Shown here piece after piece: positions 29,401 to 36,603 of a DNA stretch of 64,000 nucleotides. Source of the DNA: Neptunomonas japonica DSM 18939 (GTDB taxonomy: Bacteria; Pseudomonadota; Gammaproteobacteria; Pseudomonadales; Balneatricaceae). Below the pieces are notes generated by a model. The model was given only the letters and a program-made list of their open reading frames with translations. It was not told the DNA's origin and made no database searches. Position 1 is the first letter of the stretch. Every line of letters starts with the position of its first letter. The stretch is taken from NCBI RefSeq assembly GCF_000422765.1, contig NZ_KE383915.1, positions 123,435 to 187,434 on the forward strand, given 5' to 3'. The position numbers were made by a program, and so were the translations under genes.

Positions 29401-30004
29401 CAATAATATATCCGCCGAGCTTTTCAGCTGTACGCTTGCCCACTAGAAATAGTGTTTCTCTGAGACCTGCAGCCAATGTCATGAGTTGATCAAGATGTGC
29501 CGTTGTTTTATTGGCCAACACTTCCTGTATAAGAGCTTCTCCGATTGCCTGCTCTAGCTGCGCCAGATCGGACGCGGTCTGCATATCAATTTCGTGGTGA
29601 TTAGACAAATGCTGGTTAAGCAGATCACATTGAATAATGAGCGCATCTGCCGATGTACGGAAGGTTTCGAAAGCAGCAGCAAGCTTTTGGTCTTGCAGCT
29701 TGCCCGCAAGACCTGCCAAATGCTCAGATAGTCGTTTACTTAATTCTGGAGAACGTGGTTTCTGACTACATTCATGGCTTAGCCTATCCAGATCAGAAAA
29801 AGCAGAAGAGATCTCTCGTCCCAAGAAAGCATTTTCAATGACACCCGCGACCTCACTACCAGCAACTTTAGTTGCGAGCAGTTTAACACGATCAAAACCG
29901 GCGCCTGAGATGAGTGCAATTGCACCAAACGCCAATGCATTAAGTACAGCCAGTAATATAAGTTTACTGGAGGTTTCTGAAATAAAACGTGGAATGATCA
30001 TCAA
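26429..30004 (-). CDS. Membrane PAS-GGDEF-EAL protein with C-terminal zinc-binding CZB domain
   Basis: In order: an N-terminal membrane helix, a periplasmic helical region of about 270 residues, a second membrane helix near 310, a HAMP-like linker, two PAS domains with PAC ([34 protein letters not shown]), a GGDEF domain with intact GGDEF near residue 720, and an EAL domain with intact EAL near 850 plus DFGTGYSSL. The last 95 residues are a CZB domain (HRSW, then [11 protein letters not shown], then LHEEVH), a zinc-binding module better known from chemoreceptors and some diguanylate cyclases. Both c-di-GMP synthesis and breakdown are possible. The start lies three bases from the stop of the binding-protein gene, so the two are cotranscribed. 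Confidence 0.92.
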   Translation of the reverse strand: [1191 protein letters not shown]

Positions 30005-30007
30005 ATT

Positions 30008-30997
30008 TTACGGTTGCTGGCTCACCAAAGCAGCCCCTCTCAGTAAAAGAGGTTTTAATGGCACTTTATTTTTTTCTAATGCGCTAACATTGATCACCCT
30101 CTGCCCTTTAGTATTTGTGACCACGGGAATTTGCTCAACGAGCGTGCCTTGCATTGCTTGCAACAGCATCTCAGCAGCGGTTTCCCCTTGCTCTTGACCC
30201 GTTTTAACGACTGCTGCCCAAGCACCTTGTTCTACCTGATAACGATTACCACCGAGGATGGGGCCTCCATAGTTTTGATTGAGGTATTTAAGCACCTCTT
30301 TGCTGTTCAACGCTTCTTGCTCATACCCAAGGACACCTTCCACACTGTCAACAAAAAGTGTATCGCAATGCTCACGTAAACTATCATCAAGTTCGTCTAG
30401 CTCATCTAGCGACTTAACGAGATGAAAGTCATGGACCTTAACTGGATAACTTTCTTGCTGTGATATCACCTGATCACGCAGGGCCTCGCCAGATGGCACA
30501 TTATTGGTGACAAAACAGGCGGACTCTATCGAAGGTATAAGCTGCTTAGCGAAAGCTAATGACTCACGCACATGCGCACGTTCTAACACGCCCGAAATAT
30601 GAGAGTTTGGGTACCCGTATTTCTCATTGTGTGCATTAACGCCGTTAAACATTATTGGCGTATTGACTTGACCTTTTAATGACGGCACCACCAACATAGA
30701 TTGAGCATTATCATCAACTGCGATCACCCCATGAGGCGCTAAAGTCTTATATAAATTCAATGCTTGCTGAGCCATTTTAGGGCCGCCTGCACGGTCTACT
30801 TTAGTGTTCATATAGAAATAGGTAATATCGGAAGAGCCACCCAACACTGAATCTATTCCTTCGCGTATTTCCATACACCAAGGGTTTTGTTCCTCATAGC
30901 TCATGACCACGAGTACTTTATAATCAGCGGCAAGTGATACCTGCCCAAAGCATACTAGAGCACTACCAAATAACAGTTTGGAAAAATAACGTTTCAT
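30008..30997 (-). CDS. Periplasmic ABC-type substrate-binding protein, likely sensor partner
   Basis: A signal peptide of about 23 residues (ending SLAA) precedes a two-lobed binding-protein fold: VLVVMSYEEQNPWCMEIREG, the HGVIAVDDNAQSM lobe hinge, PIMFNGVNAH, and PILGGNRYQVEQGAWAAV. It resembles the uncharacterised TrpX/sugar-binding-like ABC receptors. No permease or ATPase gene is next to it; the next gene, starting three bases after its stop, is the GGDEF/EAL/CZB protein. This suggests a sensory role, with ligand passed to the periplasmic domain of that protein. The ligand is unknown. Confidence 0.82.
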   Translation of the reverse strand: MKRYFSKLLFGSALVCFGQVSLAADYKVLVVMSYEEQNPWCMEIREGIDSVLGGSSDITYFYMNTKVDRAGGPKMAQQALNLYKTLAPHGVIAVDDNAQSMLVVPSLKGQVNTPIMFNGVNAHNEKYGYPNSHISGVLERAHVRESLAFAKQLIPSIESACFVTNNVPSGEALRDQVISQQESYPVKVHDFHLVKSLDELDELDDSLREHCDTLFVDSVEGVLGYEQEALNSKEVLKYLNQNYGGPILGGNRYQVEQGAWAAVVKTGQEQGETAAEMLLQAMQGTLVEQIPVVTNTKGQRVINVSALEKNKVPLKPLLLRGAALVSQQP

Positions 30998-31226
30998 ACA
31001 CCCACCCCCTCAAACAACAATGCATTCATTGAGCTTAGTTCAACCCTAAGCAATTGCATTATGAGAAACACTAAAATTACGCATGAAAATCAAGAAATTA
31101 CCTGCTTGCACCTACCTATTTGCTTCACATGAATATGGCAATTAATCCTACTGCGAATAAAAGTGGCAGTGTACGTCCTCATAATAAAACATACCTACTC
31201 TGGGTCTATATAACCGATCATTTTAC

Positions 31227-32162
31227 TTAGTTTGACACATCCAAATTCGCTATTCCAAAAGGAATGTGAACCATTGGAATATCCCCTGCGCCTGATTCAA
31301 GATGAGAGCGCTGGTCATCAAAAAACATGTGAGGCGTAAAACGTGACAAGATTCTGTTTTTATCCATCCCGCCGAGAAAAAAAGTCTCATTCGCACTCAC
31401 ACCCCACGATTCAAGTGTTGTGATAACACGTTCATGCGATGGTGCATTACGCGCGGTCACGATAGCGGTTCTTATTAATCGTTTATAATGACGATTCTTT
31501 TCAATCTCTTCATCTTCTAATTGCTGTAAAAAAGAGAGCTTTTTAAACAGGTCAGCCAGCGGCCCTGGTTTATGCGGTATATGAGCATTTTGAACTTCGT
31601 GGGCTTGGAACACAGGAAGATCAGAATTTTTAAATACACTTTCTGCTTCGTCATCTGCGATCACTCCGTCAAAGTCAAAAGCAATTCTTAACTCATCACT
31701 GCCTTCATCATTAACAGACTTACCCGGCAATACAACACCTGCTGGAAAGCCTGCATCAATTGCTTTTTGTACGTCTTTCTCATTGGCTGATAAAAACAAA
31801 GAAGCATTAAAAGCGGGCACATACTCAAAAGGAGACTTCCCTTCAACAAATGCGGCACGCGTAATATCCAACCCATAGGCCTGTATCGAGCGAAAAACAC
31901 GCTTACCCGTTGCCGCTGAGTTGCGCGAAAGCAATACAACATCTACCGGCTCTTGTTCGGGAAAGTGGCTATTGATGTTTAAAAATCGTTTGATAAAAGG
32001 AAAGGCAACACCTTTGTCCAAGAGCTTATCAAGATTATCTTCCTGAAACTGCTTATAAGCTTTAGGGCCATGCTCTTCAAAAATTGAATTAGATTCACGA
32101 AGATCAAATAAAGCGCTAGATGATACGGCAATCACTAACTTGTTATCGATTGGGTAAGACAT
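31227..32162 (-). CDS. Cytosolic 5'-nucleotidase, cN-I family
   Basis: The 311-residue protein matches the NT5C1-type 5'-nucleotidases: LVIAVSSSALFDLRESN at the start, VVLLSRNSAATGKRVF, the HAD-like nucleophile motif AFDFDGVIADDEAE, and FLGGMDKNRIL followed by FFDDQ near the end. Enzymes of this family hydrolyse AMP or other nucleoside monophosphates in the cytoplasm. It has its own unit, with 230 bases to the binding-protein gene on one side and 195 bases on the other. Confidence 0.88.
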   Translation of the reverse strand: MSYPIDNKLVIAVSSSALFDLRESNSIFEEHGPKAYKQFQEDNLDKLLDKGVAFPFIKRFLNINSHFPEQEPVDVVLLSRNSAATGKRVFRSIQAYGLDITRAAFVEGKSPFEYVPAFNASLFLSANEKDVQKAIDAGFPAGVVLPGKSVNDEGSDELRIAFDFDGVIADDEAESVFKNSDLPVFQAHEVQNAHIPHKPGPLADLFKKLSFLQQLEDEEIEKNRHYKRLIRTAIVTARNAPSHERVITTLESWGVSANETFFLGGMDKNRILSRFTPHMFFDDQRSHLESGAGDIPMVHIPFGIANLDVSN

Positions 32163-32278
32163 GAAATCCCTTTAATTACTCAACGAGTAGTTCATAGTAA
32201 TAGCTAAGAAGGGAAAGATGGAATACTTGAAGAAGATAAAAATGCAGTTAATGCTCTAAACAAATTCTCTACGTATAT

Positions 32279-32308
32279 AGCGCGTCGACTTTAAAAAGCT
32301 GACGCGCT
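32279..32308. repeat. Inverted repeat, possible terminator of the small gene at 32358-32633
   Basis: AGCGCGTC (32279-32286) pairs with GACGCGCT (32301-32308) around a 14-base loop. It lies about 50 bases after the stop of the minus-strand small gene. No T run follows, so its role as a terminator is uncertain. Confidence 0.4.
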
Positions 32309-32357
32309 TTGTGTGCTGTGACATTACAGCCTAGACTAACTGCTGCATAAAACTCTA

Positions 32358-32633
32358 CTAAACAGTAAGAGGAGCTTCCTTAGCTGCATTTTTCTGTTCC
32401 AGAGCAGCGGAAGCCATATTACGTGCAAATAGCTCCATTACATCTATGCCCGCATCTGGGTTTTCACTGGCTTCATCCATTGCATCGACCATGGCCTTTA
32501 CCGTAGGCAAAGTTTTCTCAACGAGCTCAGTGATATAAAACTCAGGCGATGTGCCAGTATATTTGTGATAACGATCAAACAGATCAAGTGTTTCTGGTTG
32601 TAGTTCAATCTGTACCTGGGTTTTAGTCGCCAT
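32358..32633 (-). CDS. Small helical protein with ribbon-helix-helix-like start
   Basis: The 91-residue protein opens with a short strand and two helices (TQVQIELQPETLDLFDRYHKYTG, then a helix to about residue 50), reminiscent of a ribbon-helix-helix DNA-binding fold, followed by an acidic helical tail. AGGAG lies before the ATG on the coding strand (CAGGAGATAGAGA). No family was recognised with confidence, and the fold remark is inference from the strand/helix pattern only. Confidence 0.6.
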   Translation of the reverse strand: MATKTQVQIELQPETLDLFDRYHKYTGTSPEFYITELVEKTLPTVKAMVDAMDEASENPDAGIDVMELFARNMASAALEQKNAAKEAPLTV

Positions 32634-32880
32634 TCTCTATCTCCTGCTCGATTTTTATCATTATGCTTTAACTATAAGTCCCTGTAACGCGCTTAATTAG
32701 TGCCAGAATTTTTTGTTTTTTAGGACCAGAGCATTTATATCGTACTTAGATGAGCATATCTGGACATATCAGACCTCTCAAATTGGCCCTACTGCTTCCT
32801 TGCATGATCTTTATGCTTGAGGATAGCCTACTGGCGCTTACGAATTACAAGAACTTATATAAGAATAAACAGGTAAAGCT

Positions 32881-33264
32881 ATGTCTGAATACAGCACGCT
32901 TAAAACGATGGGACTTAACGATCCCCACGCTATCAGCCACTACAAACTCAGCCAAAAAGATGATCAGGAAGTTCTGAAAATTTACTTTAAAAACTCTGAG
33001 ACTTCAGCTCTGCCTGAAAGCAGCTCTTTCTACTTTGAGTGTAATAAGGTGGTTGCTGCCGATGCTCAAGCACAAGAGAAAAGCAAACATAACGGAGGAA
33101 GCGATCCTGTTCTGATGGCCGCCATTACAGAACTAAATACGCTCTCAAAAAAGCACAGTAACAGCGACCGCCGCGCAGTTTTGATGGAAGAGCTGAATAA
33201 AATGGAACAAGTAATGGCTGCTAAAATCCAAGAGCTACGTAACGATCTAAGTAGAATGGCTTAA
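32881..33264 (+). CDS. DUF3461 family protein, copy 1 (divergent)
   Basis: The 127-residue protein begins MSEYSTLKTMGLNDPHAISHYKL and contains DDQEVLKIYFKN, the DUF3461 start. The C-terminal half is helical (LMEELNKMEQVMAAKIQELRNDL). The function is unknown. AGGTAAAGCT precedes the ATG. A second, more typical DUF3461 gene lies at 54012-54407. Here the basic middle region of the family (SKKFxF) is replaced by an acidic/Ser-rich segment (SSFYFECNK), so this looks like a diverged paralogue. Confidence 0.85.
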   Translation: MSEYSTLKTMGLNDPHAISHYKLSQKDDQEVLKIYFKNSETSALPESSSFYFECNKVVAADAQAQEKSKHNGGSDPVLMAAITELNTLSKKHSNSDRRAVLMEELNKMEQVMAAKIQELRNDLSRMA

Positions 33265-33310
33265 CCGTTTCACCTCTTTATTGATAAAAAGCTAGCCGCT
33301 TTACCTGCAT

Positions 33311-33342
33311 AAAAAAACGGATGAACAAGTCATCCGTTTTTT
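33311..33342. terminator. Bidirectional Rho-independent terminator
   Basis: ACGGATGA and TCATCCGT pair around a short loop, with seven As before and six Ts after. It serves the DUF3461 gene (+) and the aldehyde dehydrogenase gene (-), which converge here. Confidence 0.9.
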
Positions 33343-33373
33343 CACACCTACCTTTCCAAAACAAGCTTATAGC

Positions 33374-34738
33374 CTAAGCAACCCACAAAGACTTAGCGTT
33401 ACAAAACTCTCGAATACCGCTAATGCCTAACTCACGACCAATACCTGAAGCCTTTACGCCACCAAACGGCATGCGAACATCGCTGGCAACCTGGGCATTA
33501 ACAAAACCACAGCCCACATCAATCTGACGCAAAATTGCTTCTCCCTTCTCAAGGTCTTGAGTCCAAATACTTGCACCCAAGCCAAAGCGAGTAGCATTTG
33601 CCTGCGCAATTGCATCCGCTTCATCACGAACAGCAACGATGGCAGCAACGGGGCCAAAGATCTCTTCATTAAAAGCAGTCATGCCTAACTTCACATTATC
33701 TAGTACAGACGGCTCATAAAAATAACCAGCACCTTCAATGGGCTTACAACCCGTCAATGCCCGCGCACCTTCAGAAATAGACGCCATTACCTGTTGATGA
33801 ACCTTGTCCCGTATATCTAATCGAGACATGGGGGCCAGTGTCGTACCAGGATTAAGTGGGTCACCGTGTTTCAACTCATTAACCCGCGATACCATAAGCT
33901 CGGTAAACTCTTGCATTCTACTAGGCACAACAAGAAAGCGTTTGGATGCAATGCAAATCTGCCCTGCATTACCAAACCTAGCCCGCATTGCCACATCCAT
34001 CGCTTTATTGAGGTCTGCATCATCCAATACGATAAACGAATCTGATCCGCCTAACTCTAAAACAACTTTCTTAAGGTTTTGGCCAGCTAACGCTGCAATT
34101 TGTCGCCCTGCCATTTCGCTACCCGTAAAGGCCACACCATGCACACGATGATCAGCAATGACTAAACCCGCCTGCTCAACAGAAATAGCTAAGTCAGTCA
34201 CCAATCCTTCAGGCGCACCCGCATCGCGTATCAGCTTTTCAATTGCTTTTGCGCAGCGCGGCACATTAGGTGCGTGCTTTAGCAACAACCCATTACCCGC
34301 CATTAACGCAGGTACAAGACAACGAAAGACCTGCCATAAAGGGAAGTTCCACGGCATGATGGCAAAGATAATGCCGAGCGGCTGATAAGTCACTAGACTT
34401 CTGCGCGCCGGTGTTTCGATCAGATCATCTTGCAACATCTGCTCAGCATTATCAGCGTAGAAACTACACGCTCCCGCACACTTATCGACTTCTCCTAACG
34501 CTTCCGGCAACAGCTTACCCATCTCAAGAGAAATGGTTTCAGCTAACATTTGGCGGTTATCGGTTAGCTGCTGAGCAATAGCATGCAGCAATGCTGAACG
34601 CTCTGCATAAACTGAACAGCTCCAAGCATCTGCTGCTTGCTCTGCAATGCTAAGCTTTTGCTCCAATTGCTCATTAGTCAGCATATCAAATGCCTCTAAC
34701 AACTCACCATTTACCGGATTACGTGTTTCAAAATTCAT
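33374..34738 (-). CDS. sad: NAD(P)-dependent aldehyde dehydrogenase, Sad/YneI type
   Basis: The 454-residue short-form aldehyde dehydrogenase has PWNFPLWQ and FTGSEMAGR in the cofactor site, catalytic Glu in LELGGSDSF, catalytic Cys in NAGQICIASKR, and the ending FGGVKASGIGRELG. It is most like succinate-semialdehyde dehydrogenase Sad. It starts 57 bases after the soeC stop on the same strand, so it may be the last gene of the soe operon. A role on a sulfur-containing aldehyde would be speculation. Confidence 0.85.
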   Translation of the reverse strand: MNFETRNPVNGELLEAFDMLTNEQLEQKLSIAEQAADAWSCSVYAERSALLHAIAQQLTDNRQMLAETISLEMGKLLPEALGEVDKCAGACSFYADNAEQMLQDDLIETPARRSLVTYQPLGIIFAIMPWNFPLWQVFRCLVPALMAGNGLLLKHAPNVPRCAKAIEKLIRDAGAPEGLVTDLAISVEQAGLVIADHRVHGVAFTGSEMAGRQIAALAGQNLKKVVLELGGSDSFIVLDDADLNKAMDVAMRARFGNAGQICIASKRFLVVPSRMQEFTELMVSRVNELKHGDPLNPGTTLAPMSRLDIRDKVHQQVMASISEGARALTGCKPIEGAGYFYEPSVLDNVKLGMTAFNEEIFGPVAAIVAVRDEADAIAQANATRFGLGASIWTQDLEKGEAILRQIDVGCGFVNAQVASDVRMPFGGVKASGIGRELGISGIREFCNAKSLWVA

Positions 34739-34795
34739 GACAGCTCTCTCTACTTCGTTATCTCATTACGCATTTATTTAGCGGAATATTTCAGC

Positions 34796-35722
34796 TTACG
34801 TACGCTGATCACCATGAAATAGGCGAACAACATGACGCGCTTCAGCGAAGAACAACCAACGCTCAACCAACAAACCCGCGATGACTAACAAAGCAGCAAT
34901 AACGGTTAAAGCACTGCTCGCTGCTAGCAGTAATAGAAATGGCATAACAAAAGCGAGTGCTAACATCAACAAACGTAGACGCACTAACTTATTGGCCTCA
35001 ACGGTATAACCAAACTCATTATTCAAGAAACCATTTGATGTATGACCTTGATCCAGCAAGCGAACGCTTGCTTGTGTAAAACCGGTTGCCGTTTTGATCG
35101 TGCTACCAGCAGGCTTACCAATCCAAAACAGATAAACCACTTTCACCACTGCGCCCAATACCAACAAACCCATTGCCATTTGCAATTGAACAGCCGCTAA
35201 CTCACCAGCCACTAGTGCTTGAACAGCCGCCAGCAGTAAAGAACCTGACATTAAGCCTAGAGCAATATAATTTACAGGTGTTAGTGATGAGTTCCACTGA
35301 CGAATAGTTTTCAAGCTAGCGTAGATCATGCTCGTACAGAACAATGTCACCATCGCAAGCACTGCTGACACCAATCCACACAGCGCTACAAAAGTGCCTA
35401 CTTCAACACCCTGAAACCAAACACCCGCAAGGTAAATCAAGGTAAACGGGTAAAACAATACCGCAAACACTGCTTCACGTGACAACCACGATGTTTTAAA
35501 ACGACTGAACGAGCGCCATGCGTTTTTCGGGTTTGCCAAATGTAATGTAGATGAAAGAAGGCCCACAGTAATCATCACTAGCGCTAACACACCGCCACCG
35601 ATCAGTACGCTATCTTCTTGAGGTGCAAAACCACTCATGTGACCCAGCACCATTAATGTGATCAGACCATAACCGGCACCTGACATCACGGTAAATACTA
35701 GAACTGAAAAAGCCGGATGCAT
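34796..35722 (-). CDS. soeC: DmsC-like membrane anchor of the molybdoenzyme (SoeC-like)
   Basis: I start at the ATG at 35722 (MHPAFSVLVFTVMSGAGYGL), preceded by GGAG at an 8-base spacing; the frame is open 34 codons upstream with hydrophilic, non-family sequence. About eight hydrophobic helices fill the 308 residues, as in DmsC anchors that pass electrons between the Fe-S subunit and the quinone pool. LANPKNAWRSFSRFKTSWLSREAVF is a typical DmsC segment. It is the third subunit gene after A and B, separated from B by a 170-base gap with a strong hairpin. Confidence 0.85.
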   Translation of the reverse strand: MHPAFSVLVFTVMSGAGYGLITLMVLGHMSGFAPQEDSVLIGGGVLALVMITVGLLSSTLHLANPKNAWRSFSRFKTSWLSREAVFAVLFYPFTLIYLAGVWFQGVEVGTFVALCGLVSAVLAMVTLFCTSMIYASLKTIRQWNSSLTPVNYIALGLMSGSLLLAAVQALVAGELAAVQLQMAMGLLVLGAVVKVVYLFWIGKPAGSTIKTATGFTQASVRLLDQGHTSNGFLNNEFGYTVEANKLVRLRLLMLALAFVMPFLLLLAASSALTVIAALLVIAGLLVERWLFFAEARHVVRLFHGDQRT

Positions 35723-35774
35723 ATTACAATCTCCGTTTTTCTCGACCAAAACGCTGGCCGTTTTATTATTATGC

Positions 35775-35800
35775 GCCTGCTCCTTAAACAAGGAGCAGGC
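35775..35800 (-). promoter_or_regulatory. 11-bp perfect stem-loop between soeB and soeC
   Basis: GCCTGCTCCTT (35775-35785) pairs with AAGGAGCAGGC (35790-35800) around AAAC. It lies about 55 bases before soeC and 90 after soeB on the coding strand. No T run follows, so it looks more like an mRNA-stabilising or processing hairpin than a terminator. Confidence 0.5.
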
Positions 35801-35892
35801 TCTATCTATCTCACTATTGCTCAAGCATCACGACTACAAGAAAAACAGACAGCGTTTTACTGCCGTATTTTCAAATGCAGTCGCTTGAACAC

Positions 35893-36582
35893 TTAGCGTG
35901 AAATAACCTTATTAACCCAGCCTTTAACCGTATCTTTCAACGATGCAGGCTGATACTGCTCCACAACCGGTTTATTTCGCGGTGGCAAATAAGTATTTAC
36001 AGGGTTATAACCTAACTCAGGTAGCAGCTGCTTACCGGCACGTTCGCGCACCAATTTGCTGACTTCTGAATTAGGGTCATCAAAGTCACCAAACACACGC
36101 GACTTAGTCGGACAGGTCATTACACACGCAGGTTTACGCTCGTCTTCCGGTAATTTCTCATCGTAAATTCGATCCACACACAAGGTACATTTTTTCATTG
36201 TCCCTTCTTGCGGATCCAATTCACGTGCACCATATGGGCAAGCCCATGAGCATAAGTTACAACCCATGCACTTATCTTGATCGACCAGCACAATGCCATC
36301 TTCAGAACGCTTATATGAAGCGCCCGTTGGGCACACCGTTACACAAGCCGCATCATCACAATGCATACATGACATCGGCATATGCACAGTTTTACTGTTC
36401 GGCGAATCATCCACCTCATAAGTACGAATACGGTTTAACCAAGCACCATTAGGGTTACGACCATAAGGGGCTTTATCCGACAAGGGACCAATGGTGCCCG
36501 ACGTATTCCATTGCTTACAGGCTGTTGCACAGCCATGACAACCAACACAGGAATCCAGATCAACTACCAGACCTAATCTCAT
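35893..36582 (-). CDS. soeB: 4Fe-4S ferredoxin-type electron-transfer subunit (SoeB/DmsB-like)
   Basis: The 229-residue protein has four cysteine clusters for 4Fe-4S centres: CVGCHGCATACKQW, CMHCDDAACVTVCP, CMGCNLCSWACPYG and CTLCVDR...CVMTCP. It relays electrons between the molybdopterin subunit and the membrane anchor. It has no signal peptide, as expected for a complex on the cytoplasmic side. It follows soeA by 21 bases. Confidence 0.92.
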   Translation of the reverse strand: MRLGLVVDLDSCVGCHGCATACKQWNTSGTIGPLSDKAPYGRNPNGAWLNRIRTYEVDDSPNSKTVHMPMSCMHCDDAACVTVCPTGASYKRSEDGIVLVDQDKCMGCNLCSWACPYGARELDPQEGTMKKCTLCVDRIYDEKLPEDERKPACVMTCPTKSRVFGDFDDPNSEVSKLVRERAGKQLLPELGYNPVNTYLPPRNKPVVEQYQPASLKDTVKGWVNKVISR

Positions 36583-36603
36583 CTTATTATTCTCCGTCTG
36601 CAG

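Noticed and set aside
32750-32977. 75-codon frame overlapping the start of the first DUF3461 gene
   Set aside because: Out of frame with a gene that has a family match and a ribosome site.
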